DNA of 64,000 bases from the NCBI GenBank assembly GCA_965223125.1, contig OZ244984.1, forward strand, positions 2,728,001-2,792,000, given 5' to 3'. A program made the position numbers and the translations under genes. Position 1 is the first letter of the stretch. The number at the start of each line of letters is the position of its first letter. This stretch comes from Pacificispira sp965223125 (GTDB taxonomy: Bacteria; Pseudomonadota; Alphaproteobacteria; UBA8366; Aestuariispiraceae). The notes under the pieces were generated by a model. It did not search any database and had not been told where the DNA came from. It worked only from the letters and a program-made list of their open reading frames with translations. This document shows, piece by piece, positions 23,755 through 32,030 of the stretch.

Positions 23755-24300
23755 ATGCCGGACGGGATCGGACAGATGGTTGGAAACAGGCTCGTTGTGG
23801 GGGTCGTCACCGGCGCTCATGGCGTGCGGGGACAACTGCGCGTGAAGAGCTTCACCGCAGATCCCGCCGACCTGACCGCCTATGGTCCGTTGACCGATGC
23901 CAGTGGGGCGGTGACCTATGACCTTGTCCTGAAAGGCGAGGTCAAGGGTCAGTTGATCGCCACTCTGGCGGGCTGCACCGACCGCAATCGGGCGGAAGCC
24001 CTGCGTGGGACAGAGTTCCATCTGGACCGGGATCTCCTGCCGGAGGCCGAGGAAGAGGAATTCTACCACGCGGATCTGATCGGCCTTGTCGCCAAGAATG
24101 CGGAAGGTGCGGATATCGGTTTGGTTCGGGCGGTGTTCGATTTCGGCAGTGGCGACATGCTGGAAGTGGTGGCGGCGGACGGAACGGTCACGCTCTATCC
24201 CTTTACGGCAGAAGTCGTGCCAAAGATCGAGCTGGCCAGCGGAAGTCTGACCATCCTGCCGCCGGTTGAGATTGTTGCCGATGATGAGCGGGAGGCCTGA
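23755..24300 (+). CDS. rimM: 16S rRNA processing protein RimM
   Basis: A 181-aa 30S assembly factor that binds S19. The N-terminal barrel begins VGVVTGAHGVRGQLRVKSFT, and the PRC-barrel half contains YHADLIGLVAKNAEGADIG and VPKIELASGSLTILPP. The start is uncertain between 23755 and the in-frame ATG at 23776; neither has a clear ribosome site. It lies in the usual place between rpsP and trmD. Confidence 0.95.
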   Translation: MPDGIGQMVGNRLVVGVVTGAHGVRGQLRVKSFTADPADLTAYGPLTDASGAVTYDLVLKGEVKGQLIATLAGCTDRNRAEALRGTEFHLDRDLLPEAEEEEFYHADLIGLVAKNAEGADIGLVRAVFDFGSGDMLEVVAADGTVTLYPFTAEVVPKIELASGSLTILPPVEIVADDEREA

Positions 24301-24304
24301 TCCG

Positions 24305-25018
24305 ATGGCTCAGTCCGAACCCTGGTCGGTGACCGCCCTGACACTGTTCCCGGAAATGTTTCCGGGCGTGCTGGGATACTCGATTGCTGGCAAGGCATTG
24401 CAGTCCGGGTTGTGGCAGATGGAGGCGCTGGATATCCGGCAATTTGCAAGAGACCGGCACCAGACCGTCGATGATGCTCCGATGGGCGGTGGCGCGGGCA
24501 TGGTGATGCGTCCTGACGTACTGGATGCGGCCTTGCAGGTGATTTCTGATCGTCCGGGGCCGTTGGTCTATCTCTCGCCGCGGGGTCGGGTTTTCGATCA
24601 GGCGCGGGCGCGGGATCTGGCCGAAGGACCGGGTGTTCAGCTGCTCTGCGGGCGCTATGAAGGCGTTGATCAGCGGGTGCTGGACAAGTGGGAGATCGAG
24701 GAGGTCAGCCTCGGCGATTTCGTGCTGTCAGGGGGCGAGCCCGCCGCGCTGGCGATGCTGGATGCCTGCATCCGGCTGTTGCCCGGTGTGATGGGGTCGA
24801 TGGACTCCCTGGACGAGGAAAGTTTCGAGAGCGGGTTGCTGGAATACCCGCATTATACGCGACCGGCGGATTGGGATGGACGGCCTGTGCCTGATATCCT
24901 GCTGTCCGGTCATCACGAAAACATCCGGGCCTGGAGACGGGCCCAAGCCGAAGCCGTGACGAAGCGGCGCAGGCCGGATCTTTGGTCCCGCTATGTCGGG
25001 GCCAACCATGTTGCGTAA
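24305..25018 (+). CDS. trmD: tRNA (guanine-N1)-methyltransferase TrmD
   Basis: A 237-aa SPOUT methyltransferase that makes m1G37 and prevents frameshifting. The trefoil-knot signatures YLSPRGRVFDQ, LLCGRYEGVDQRV and EVSLGDFVLSGGEPAALAMLD are intact, and the C-terminal LLEYPHYTRPADW is typical. ATG 24305, 4 bp after the rimM stop, is preferred over in-frame starts inside rimM. Confidence 0.96.
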   Translation: MAQSEPWSVTALTLFPEMFPGVLGYSIAGKALQSGLWQMEALDIRQFARDRHQTVDDAPMGGGAGMVMRPDVLDAALQVISDRPGPLVYLSPRGRVFDQARARDLAEGPGVQLLCGRYEGVDQRVLDKWEIEEVSLGDFVLSGGEPAALAMLDACIRLLPGVMGSMDSLDEESFESGLLEYPHYTRPADWDGRPVPDILLSGHHENIRAWRRAQAEAVTKRRRPDLWSRYVGANHVA

Positions 25019-25051
25019 CGCAAGAGGTTTGCGAAGAAAGGAACCGAGGTC

Positions 25052-25456
25052 ATGAATATCATTGAACAGATCAATGCCGAGCAGGTCGAAAAACGACTGT
25101 CGACAGGCGAGGCGATCCCGACCTTCTCTCCGGGCGATACCATCGTCGTCCGCGTGAAGGTCGTCGAAGGCACGCGCGAGCGTATCCAGGCTTTCGAAGG
25201 CGTCTGCATCGGGCGCAAGAATGCCGGGTTGAATTCCAACTTCACCGTTCGGAAGATTTCCTACGGCGAAGGTGTGGAACGTGTGTTCCCGCTCTACAGC
25301 CCGCGCATCGAAGGTATTGATGTCGTGCGGCGCGGCAAGGTGCGTCGGGCGAAGCTGTACTTCCTGCGCGGTCGTACCGGCAAATCGGCGCGTATCATCG
25401 AACGCACCACCGGTCGCGGCATGAAGAATGGCCGTTATCAGGGCGATCAGAAGTAA
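25052..25456 (+). CDS. rplS: 50S ribosomal protein L19
   Basis: 134 aa. Typical bL19 pattern: FSPGDTIVVRVKVVEGTRERIQAFEGVCIG, FTVRKISYGEGVERVFPLYSP and KLYFLRGRTGKSARI. It sits at the 50S-30S interface. It is the last gene of the ffh operon, followed by a hairpin at 25477-25500. An AAGGAA site lies before the ATG. Confidence 0.97.
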   Translation: MNIIEQINAEQVEKRLSTGEAIPTFSPGDTIVVRVKVVEGTRERIQAFEGVCIGRKNAGLNSNFTVRKISYGEGVERVFPLYSPRIEGIDVVRRGKVRRAKLYFLRGRTGKSARIIERTTGRGMKNGRYQGDQK

Positions 25457-25476
25457 CGAAGGGCGGAACGACGGCA

Positions 25477-25500
25477 GGTTGGGCGCTCCAGCGCTCAACC
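25477..25500 (+). terminator. Hairpin after rplS
   Basis: GGTTGGGCGCT pairs with AGCGCTCAACC with one mismatch. It lies 21 bp past the rplS stop. No T-run follows, so it is either a weak terminator or an mRNA 3'-end structure. Confidence 0.35.
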
Positions 25501-25572
25501 GGATAAGATCGTCGCCGACAGTTCGTTGACTATCGTGTGGGTAGGAAATCCTGTGGGAAGGGCAATAAGAGC

Positions 25573-26979
25573 ATGACGCAGCCAAGGACGCTTTTTGACA
25601 AGATCTGGGACAGCCACATTGTCGACCGTCAGGACGACGGAACCTGTCTGATCTATATCGACCGGCACCTCGTGCATGAAGTCACCAGCCCGCAGGCTTT
25701 TGAAGGATTGCGTGTGTCGGGGCGGAAGGTGCGGCAGCCGCAGCTCACCCTTGCTGTGCCAGACCACAATGTCCCGACGACCAACCGCCTTGGCGGTATT
25801 GAGGACGATGAAAGTCGCATCCAGGTCGAGCAGCTTTCGATCAATGCGAAGGAATTCGGCCTGCCGATCTTCGAGATGAACGATATCCGTCAGGGCATCG
25901 TGCATATCATCGGCCCGGAACAGGGCTTCACCCTGCCCGGCATGACCATCGTCTGCGGTGACAGTCATACCGCGACTCACGGTGCCTTCGGTTCGCTCGC
26001 CTTCGGGATCGGGACGTCGGAGGTGGAGCATGTTCTGGCGACCCAGACCCTGCAGCAGAGCCCGGCGAAGAATATGCGGGTTACTGTCAACGGAGCCCTG
26101 CCGCTGGGCGTGACCGCCAAGGACCTGATCCTTGCCATCATCGGCAAGATCGGCACTGCGGGCGGTACCGGCCATGTCGTGGAATTCGCCGGTCAGGCGA
26201 TCCGTGATCTGTCGATGGAAGGTCGCATGACCGTCTGCAACATGACGATTGAAGGCGGTGCCCGCGCCGGCCTGATCGCGCCGGACGAGACGACCTTTGC
26301 CTATCTGAAGGGCCGCACCATGGCTCCGCAGGGCGCGGAGTGGGACAAGGCAGTCACCTATTGGCGCACGTTGCCCAGTGATGAGGGCGCGTTCTACGAC
26401 AAGGAAGTGACGCTGGATGTGAACGACATTCCGCCGCAGGTCACCTGGGGTACCAGCCCGGAAGACGTGGTGGCGATCACCGGTACGATCCCGGATCCCG
26501 GCAGCTTTGGGGTGGGTAAGGCATCCGCAGCACAGCGCTCGCTGGACTATATGGGCCTCAAGGCCGGGATGAAGCTGACCGATGTGAAGATAGACAAGGT
26601 CTTCATTGGTTCCTGCACCAACGGGCGGATCGAGGATCTGCGCACCGTGGCGGAAATCGCCAAAGGCCGGAAGGTTGCGGATGGCGTTCATGCCATGGTG
26701 GTGCCAGGCTCCGGTCTGGTGAAGCAGCAGGCGGAAGCCGAAGGCCTGCACAGGATTCTGACCGAAGCCGGTTTTGACTGGCGTGAGCCTGGATGTTCGA
26801 TGTGTCTGGCGATGAATGCCGACAAGCTGAAGCCGCAGGAACGCTGTGCCTCGACCTCGAACCGCAATTTCGAGGGCCGTCAGGGCCGTGGGGGCCGCAC
26901 CCATCTGGTCAGCCCCGGCATGGCCGCTGCCGCCGCCCTGAAAGGGACGCTGGCCGATGTGCGGGACTATCTGCGATGA
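25573..26979 (+). CDS. leuC: 3-isopropylmalate dehydratase large subunit
   Basis: A 468-aa aconitase-family [4Fe-4S] subunit that isomerises isopropylmalate in leucine synthesis. Cluster cysteines are visible in GSCTNGRIEDL and the CSMC pair of EPGCSMCLAMN. The sequence TLFDKIWDSHIV is the normal N-terminus, so ATG 25573 is chosen over 25537. It overlaps the next small ORF by ATGA; leuD follows. Confidence 0.97.
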   Translation: MTQPRTLFDKIWDSHIVDRQDDGTCLIYIDRHLVHEVTSPQAFEGLRVSGRKVRQPQLTLAVPDHNVPTTNRLGGIEDDESRIQVEQLSINAKEFGLPIFEMNDIRQGIVHIIGPEQGFTLPGMTIVCGDSHTATHGAFGSLAFGIGTSEVEHVLATQTLQQSPAKNMRVTVNGALPLGVTAKDLILAIIGKIGTAGGTGHVVEFAGQAIRDLSMEGRMTVCNMTIEGGARAGLIAPDETTFAYLKGRTMAPQGAEWDKAVTYWRTLPSDEGAFYDKEVTLDVNDIPPQVTWGTSPEDVVAITGTIPDPGSFGVGKASAAQRSLDYMGLKAGMKLTDVKIDKVFIGSCTNGRIEDLRTVAEIAKGRKVADGVHAMVVPGSGLVKQQAEAEGLHRILTEAGFDWREPGCSMCLAMNADKLKPQERCASTSNRNFEGRQGRGGRTHLVSPGMAAAAALKGTLADVRDYLR

Positions 26980-27146
26980 CCCATCAGATGCCCTTGCCAG
27001 GCGATCATCTGGATCGTCTTTTCGGACGCAACATGCAGTATAGCGGCTGGACCGTAGATATTCCCGCCCCGGCAAATGATGATGCGATGCTGATCAACAT
27101 CGACCCGGCGCTGCTGCTGTCCATGTTCAAGCGTGGAAATCGGTAA
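26976..27146 (+). CDS. Small ORF between leuC and leuD, unknown
   Basis: A 56-aa open frame whose ATG overlaps the leuC stop (ATGA) and which ends 9-15 bp before leuD. The protein (LPGDHLDRLFGRNMQYSGW at its start) has no hydrophobic segment and no recognised family. Translational coupling and tight spacing argue that it is a real small gene of the leu operon rather than spacer. Its length alone gives weak support. Confidence 0.5.
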   Translation: MTHQMPLPGDHLDRLFGRNMQYSGWTVDIPAPANDDAMLINIDPALLLSMFKRGNR

Positions 27147-27161
27147 CAGGAGAGAATGACC

Positions 27162-27785
27162 ATGAAGCCCTTCACCGAACTGACCGGCATTGCCGCGCCG
27201 ATGAACCTGATCAATATCGACACCGATATGATCATCCCGAAACAGTATCTGAAAACCATTCAGCGCTCAGGCCTGGGTAAGAGCCTGTTCGATGAAATGC
27301 GCCACGATGAGCAAGGCAATGAAAAGCCAGATTTCGTGTTGAACCGGGAGCCTTACCGGCATGCGCAGGTTCTGATCGCCGGGGCGAATTTCGGCTGCGG
27401 ATCGAGCCGCGAGCATGCGCCCTGGGCGCTGGAGGATTTCGGTATCCGCTGTGTCATCGCGCCGAGCTTCGCGGACATCTTTCACAGCAACTGCTTCAAG
27501 AACGGCATTCTGCCGATCCGGCTGCCGGAAGAAACCGTCCAGATGCTGATGGAAAAGGCGGAGCGGGGCCAGAACGCTCAGTTCACCATCGATCTGCCGC
27601 GTCAAGTGGTCATCGATCCCGATGGGGTGGAGATTGCCTTCGAGGTGGATGCCTTCCGCAAGCATTGTCTGCTGAATGGCCTGGACGACATCGCACTGAC
27701 CCTGCAGAAGGGTGCGGCTATCGATGCTTATGAAGATGACCGCTCCCGCTCCACTCCCTGGGTGACACCTGCCGCCGCTGAGTGA
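27162..27785 (+). CDS. leuD: 3-isopropylmalate dehydratase small subunit
   Basis: A 207-aa swivel-domain partner of LeuC. Signatures: NIDTDMIIPKQYLKTI, GANFGCGSSREHAPWAL and FADIFHSNCFKNGILPI. Two starts are possible, 27156 and 27162. The second is preferred because AGGAG is then 9 bp away instead of 3. A bidirectional terminator follows the stop. Confidence 0.96.
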   Translation: MKPFTELTGIAAPMNLINIDTDMIIPKQYLKTIQRSGLGKSLFDEMRHDEQGNEKPDFVLNREPYRHAQVLIAGANFGCGSSREHAPWALEDFGIRCVIAPSFADIFHSNCFKNGILPIRLPEETVQMLMEKAERGQNAQFTIDLPRQVVIDPDGVEIAFEVDAFRKHCLLNGLDDIALTLQKGAAIDAYEDDRSRSTPWVTPAAAE

Positions 27786-27792
27786 CCAAAAT

Positions 27793-27818
27793 CTGCGTGA
27801 TTAGAAAACGCAGCTTTT
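27793..27818. terminator. Terminator after leuD (bidirectional candidate)
   Basis: CTGCGT (27793-27798) pairs with ACGCAG (27808-27813) and is followed by CTTTT on the plus strand. It overlaps the stop codon of the convergent DUF3012 gene, and A-rich sequence on its left may let it work in the other direction too. Confidence 0.65.
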
Positions 27819-27968
27819 CGCGAATTCCGCCGCTTCCTTGGCGGTGACATTTTCGACACCCTTGTCCTTGATCGCCTTGCACCAGTCGGGGGAGCCAACC
27901 TCCGGCTCGCAGGCGGTCAGGAAAGAAAGGGCGAAGAGGGCGGCAAGCAGGCTTGTGATGCGTGTCAT
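27801..27968 (-). CDS. DUF3012 family small lipoprotein
   Basis: A 55-aa protein. The signal peptide MTRITSLLAALFALSFLTAC ends in a lipobox cysteine (C20), followed by EPEVGSPDWCKAIKDK and the tail EAAEFAKSCVF. The pattern of PEVGS-WC near the lipobox, a KP/KG turn, then AAxFAKxC-F is that of DUF3012 lipoproteins, whose function is unknown. The two non-lipobox cysteines may form a disulfide. It converges on leuD. Confidence 0.75.
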   Translation of the reverse strand: MTRITSLLAALFALSFLTACEPEVGSPDWCKAIKDKGVENVTAKEAAEFAKSCVF

Positions 27969-28041
27969 CGCGAGTTGATCCTTAAGACAGGTTGGAATTC
28001 CTGGAAACAGGATAGGGCGAGTCGCCGACCCTGGTCACGCA

Positions 28042-28635
28042 TTACCGCACTACCGTATAGTCCCGGACCCGGCGGACCCGTTCGGTATTGCCGACAACGG
28101 CGATGGCCCGGTCCTGTTCCAGGCTGGTCTTGGCCCGGCCCAGCACATAGGCAGTGCCGAATGGATCGACAGCGACCCGGAAATTCACGCTTTCGACGCC
28201 CTCCGCATTCAGCCAGTTTGCCTCGATCTGGGCCTTGAGCTTCAGGCCGCCCGCGAAACCGATCATGTCGGCGGATCGTGCCGTCTGCTGCGCTTCGCTC
28301 ATTTGTTCGACATGCCAGTACAGTGTCTTGATCCCGGCGATCTGATCGACTTCCTGCCGGAACTGGGCATGGCTTCCCGCATCCTCCATGATGCCATAGA
28401 TCAGCAGGCGCTGTTCGTAGATTTCCGTTGAGACGCTGACAGTTTTGTATTTTGCCATCAGGCGGTTGACGCCCACCACGATCCGGTTGTCGGTCGCGAT
28501 ATCCTCAACGCTGCGTGCCTCGACAGCCCGCTGGACCAGCGAGACGGGATTGCAGGCGGCGAGGGTCAGCATCGCCCCGCCGACAAACAGCAGGCTGCGG
28601 CGCGACAGTTTGGAGGAGTGGTGGGAATGGGACAT
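28042..28635 (-). CDS. BON-domain lipoprotein
   Basis: A 197-aa envelope protein: RRSLLFVGGAMLTLAACNP is a lipoprotein signal (Tat-like RRS start), followed by two BON-type segments (about residues 45-105 and 115-190: TDNRIVVGVNRLMAKYKTVSVSTEIYEQRLLIYG and AEGVESVNFRVAVDPFGTAYVLGRAKTS, here shortened to their ends). BON proteins of the OsmY/DolP type associate with the outer membrane. ATG 28635 has AGGAG upstream and is chosen over the 28713 start. It is divergent from the DAHP synthase gene. Confidence 0.8.
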   Translation of the reverse strand: MSHSHHSSKLSRRSLLFVGGAMLTLAACNPVSLVQRAVEARSVEDIATDNRIVVGVNRLMAKYKTVSVSTEIYEQRLLIYGIMEDAGSHAQFRQEVDQIAGIKTLYWHVEQMSEAQQTARSADMIGFAGGLKLKAQIEANWLNAEGVESVNFRVAVDPFGTAYVLGRAKTSLEQDRAIAVVGNTERVRRVRDYTVVR

Positions 28636-28859
28636 GGCAAAACTCCTGTTCCGGCATTGGCTGGTTTTATCTGCGAACCTCAACAAAATGGGGTGGGTGG
28701 CGTGTTCGCGCAATCAACATCTGTCGGCATTTTCGGAATAGTCATCTTATCCTGAATAACCGGTGGAAAACATGGGGCCAAGCGCGTAAAACACCTGTCC
28801 AACCTGCCGGGCGATGGGATATTGCCCCGGAACAGGCCGAAAAATGCGGAGTGGAAGAC

Positions 28860-30245
28860 ATGGCAAAGATGAGTTGGACCCCGGATAGCTGGCGCACCAA
28901 ACCAATCCAGCAGGTCCCGGATTATCCTGACGCCGCAGCACTGCAGGCGGTGGAGGCCGAACTGGCATCCAACCCGCCCCTGGTATTTGCAGGTGAGGCG
29001 CGCAAGCTCAAGGCCGCCCTGGCTGAGGTGGCGGAAGGCCGTGCTTTCCTGTTGCAGGGAGGCGACTGCGCCGAAAGCTTTGCCGAATTTTCCGCCAACA
29101 ACATCCGCGATACGTTCAAGGTGCTGCTTCAGATGGCGGTGGTCCTGACATTTGGTGCTGCCTGTCCGGTGGTGAAGGTCGGGCGCATGGCCGGTCAGTT
29201 CGCCAAACCGCGTTCCGCCCCGATGGAGAAGATCGGCGATATCGAATTGCCGAGCTATCGTGGCGACATTGTCAACGGCATCGATTTCACCAAGGCGGAT
29301 CGTATGCCCGATCCGACCCGGATGATGAAGGCGTATCATCAGGCGGCTTCAACCTTGAACCTGTTGCGTGCCTTTGCACAGGGCGGCTTTGCCGACCTGC
29401 ATCGGGTGCATCAGTGGAACCTCGATTTCGTCGCGGGTAGTGCTCAGGGCGAGCGCTATCAGGCTCTGGCCGAACGGTTGGACGAGGCGCTGAGCTTCAT
29501 GGCCGCCTGCGGTCTGACCTCCGAACGGGTGCCGCAGATCGCCGAGACGGATTTCTACACCAGCCATGAAGGCTTGCTCCTGTGGTACGAACAGGCATTG
29601 ACCCGGCGCGACAGCCTTACCGGCGGCTGGTACGACTGTTCGGCCCATATGATCTGGATCGGTGATCGCACCCGCAACCGGGACGGTGCCCATGTGGAAT
29701 ATTGTCGGGGTGTCGAGAATCCCATCGGCATGAAATGCGGCCCGAGCAGTGACCCGGACGAGTTGATCCGCGTGATTGATGTCCTTAATCCATCGAACGA
29801 GGCTGGTCGCCTGACACTGATCGCCCGGATGGGCAGTGATAAGGTGATGGACAACCTGCCACGACTGGTGCGACGAGTGAAGGAAGAAGGCCGCAAGGTC
29901 GTCTGGTCCTGCGACCCGATGCACGGCAATGTCATCAAGTCGGAAAGCGGCTACAAGACCCGACCCTTTGACCGGATATTGAGCGAAGTCCGTCAGTTCT
30001 TTGACGTGCATGAGGCGGAGGGTACTCATGCCGGGGGCGTTCATTTCGAAATGACCGGACAGGACGTTACAGAATGTCTCGGTGGGGCCCAGGAGATTTC
30101 GGATTCGGATCTTTCCGCACGGTATCACACCCACTGCGACCCGCGACTCAACGGTGCCCAGGCGCTGGAACTTGCCTTCCTGATCGCCGAAGAGTTGAAG
30201 GCGGGACGGATCGGGCGTGCCCGCCCATCGCAGGCGGCTGAGTGA
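28860..30245 (+). CDS. Class II (plant-type) DAHP synthase
   Basis: A 461-aa 3-deoxy-D-arabino-heptulosonate-7-phosphate synthase, first step of the shikimate pathway. The N-terminus WTPDSWRTKPIQQVPDYPD and the stretches LLQGGDCAESF, VKVGRMAGQFAKPRS, RMGSDKV and WSCDPMHGN are diagnostic of the AroA-II family. The true start is at 28860; the frame runs open for 345 bp upstream but without family sequence. It has 224 bp of upstream space shared with the divergent BON gene. Confidence 0.96.
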   Translation: MAKMSWTPDSWRTKPIQQVPDYPDAAALQAVEAELASNPPLVFAGEARKLKAALAEVAEGRAFLLQGGDCAESFAEFSANNIRDTFKVLLQMAVVLTFGAACPVVKVGRMAGQFAKPRSAPMEKIGDIELPSYRGDIVNGIDFTKADRMPDPTRMMKAYHQAASTLNLLRAFAQGGFADLHRVHQWNLDFVAGSAQGERYQALAERLDEALSFMAACGLTSERVPQIAETDFYTSHEGLLLWYEQALTRRDSLTGGWYDCSAHMIWIGDRTRNRDGAHVEYCRGVENPIGMKCGPSSDPDELIRVIDVLNPSNEAGRLTLIARMGSDKVMDNLPRLVRRVKEEGRKVVWSCDPMHGNVIKSESGYKTRPFDRILSEVRQFFDVHEAEGTHAGGVHFEMTGQDVTECLGGAQEISDSDLSARYHTHCDPRLNGAQALELAFLIAEELKAGRIGRARPSQAAE

Positions 30246-30300
30246 TTGCGGCAATCGGCGCATCCCCTAATTTCCAACCTTGTCGGGGGGCAGGGACATC

Positions 30301-31440
30301 ATGGCGGATTCTGACGATATAGACGCATTTGTCGGCAACTGGACCGATGCCTATTTCAATCGCACGCGGGAGATCGTCGCGCGGTTCGGCGATGTCGAGG
30401 TCACCTATGCGATTTTCATGCGACGGCCGGTGATCTCCGCTCCCCGCCTGGCGATTGACTGGCTGAACCGGACCATTGCGGCTCGGGGCAGTGAGGTCAG
30501 GATTGACCTGCGCTATGACGAGGGACGGTGGATCGGGGCAGGCGAGCCGATTATGTATATCACCGGCTCTTTCCATGACCTGTGCGATCTTGAAACCCTG
30601 CTGTTGCAGAAGATCGGCCCCGCCTGTGTCGCCGCCTATAATGCCTTCACCATGTGTCAGGAACTGCCAACCGTCTCCTTCCTGGCAATGGATGCCCGGC
30701 ATTGTGCGGGGACTGAAATGGCCGAGATGATGGCCTATGCGGCGATGGTCGGGTCTGACAGGGCGAAGCGTAAATCCGGTGCTGTGGGCTTCATCGGCAA
30801 TGCAACCGATGCGACGGCCCATTATTTCGGTCAGAAGGCCGGGCTGGGCACCATGCCCCATGCGCTGATCGGTTATGCGGGATCAACGGTTCGCGCGGCA
30901 GAGATGTTCAACGAGGCGCATCCGGATAAGATGCTGATCGTATTGGTCGATTATTTCGGTCAGGAGGTCAGCGATGCCCTGGCTGTCTGCCGCCGGTTCC
31001 CGGATATGGCGGAGAAGGGGGCATTGGGGGTTCGAATTGATACGCCCGGCGGGCGCTTCCTGGAAGGTCTCGACCCGGCGGAATCCTATGCGGTGCTGGA
31101 TCGGAATGCTCCCCGTTCCATTCGGGGCTATCGTAATGAGGGCGAATTGCGCCATCTGATCGGTCCCGGCGTTTCCGCAGCGGCGGTCTGGTACATGCGC
31201 GAAGCGCTTGACCGGGAGGGTTTCCCGGCGGTCAAGATCATCGCTTCCTCCGGTTTTGGACCAGAGAAGTGCAAGGTGATGGCCCTGGCCGATGCGCCGA
31301 TTGACGTGATCGGCACCGGCAGTTATCTGCCCGAGAAGTGGGCGGAAACCTATGCCACGGCCGATATCGTAGATTATGGCGGTCAGGCGCGGGTCAAGGT
31401 CGGTCGCGAATTCCTATTGAGAAAGACGGGGATGGACTGA
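30301..31440 (+). CDS. pncB: Nicotinate phosphoribosyltransferase
   Basis: A 379-aa NAD-salvage enzyme (nicotinate + PRPP to nicotinate mononucleotide). Family features: an N-terminal TDAYFNRTREI, the histidine/glycine loop in DARHCAGTEMAEMMAYAAMVG, IGNATDATAHYFGQKAGLGTMPHALIGYAG and the phosphate-site GTGSYLPEKW. ATG 30301 with GGGGGG upstream is chosen over 30280. It lies 55 bp after the DAHP synthase and just before a PAS protein. Confidence 0.9.
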   Translation: MADSDDIDAFVGNWTDAYFNRTREIVARFGDVEVTYAIFMRRPVISAPRLAIDWLNRTIAARGSEVRIDLRYDEGRWIGAGEPIMYITGSFHDLCDLETLLLQKIGPACVAAYNAFTMCQELPTVSFLAMDARHCAGTEMAEMMAYAAMVGSDRAKRKSGAVGFIGNATDATAHYFGQKAGLGTMPHALIGYAGSTVRAAEMFNEAHPDKMLIVLVDYFGQEVSDALAVCRRFPDMAEKGALGVRIDTPGGRFLEGLDPAESYAVLDRNAPRSIRGYRNEGELRHLIGPGVSAAAVWYMREALDREGFPAVKIIASSGFGPEKCKVMALADAPIDVIGTGSYLPEKWAETYATADIVDYGGQARVKVGREFLLRKTGMD

Positions 31441-31451
31441 CAGAGGCATCA

Positions 31452-32024
31452 ATGTTCGAAGACTTTGGAACAGGGAAAACGAAGCGTCTGGAGGCTACCG
31501 TGTTCCGGGAGGCTCTCTCAGGGGAAGAACCGAAGGCCCTGTTTGACTATTGGAATGCTCGTCGGGGAGACCGGACGATGCCGGCTCGGTCCGAGATCGA
31601 TCCCGTGGATATGCCGCCAACAATCCTCCCATGTCTCTATATTCTGGCGGCGGAATGCGATGGTCAGTTGCGATTCCGCCTTTCCGGGACGCGACTGATT
31701 GAAGTCTTCGGACGCGATCCGTCGGGTAAGATTCTGGATGAGGTCCTGGAAGACCAAGACCTTGTGAATGCGCGGCGTTCCTACCGTAAGGTGATGGAAA
31801 CGGCGCAACCCTGGTATTCCTGTGTAACGTACAGGGTCCATGAGGGTGGTGATTTTCTGTATCAGCGCCTGTCCCTGCCATTGGGCGAACCAGATGGAAT
31901 GCCAAATCGAATATTGGGTGGTCTCTTTGTTGAGCGTGATGAAAATCTATACGAGGATTTTGGAAAAATTCACCATCGCAGGGGATTGACCCCGATCACC
32001 CGGATTGAGGCCGTGATGGTGTGA
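31452..32024 (+). CDS. PAS_5-type domain protein
   Basis: A 190-aa cytoplasmic protein matching the single-PAS family common in Rhodospirillales: ALFDYWNARRGDRTMPARSEIDPVDMPPTILPCLYIL (N-terminal signature, cited by its parts), LRFRLSGTRLIEVFGRDPSGK, and YQRLSLPLGE. There is no output domain. Such proteins are thought to sense small molecules, but no role is proven. It starts 11 bp after pncB, so the two are co-transcribed. It converges on threonine aldolase. Confidence 0.78.
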   Translation: MFEDFGTGKTKRLEATVFREALSGEEPKALFDYWNARRGDRTMPARSEIDPVDMPPTILPCLYILAAECDGQLRFRLSGTRLIEVFGRDPSGKILDEVLEDQDLVNARRSYRKVMETAQPWYSCVTYRVHEGGDFLYQRLSLPLGEPDGMPNRILGGLFVERDENLYEDFGKIHHRRGLTPITRIEAVMV

Positions 32025-32030
32025 ATGACC

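Noticed and set aside
28515..28859. N-terminal extension of DAHP synthase by 115 codons
   Set aside because: The extension is Arg/Trp/Ser-rich noise antisense to the signal region of the BON gene; family sequence begins at 28860.
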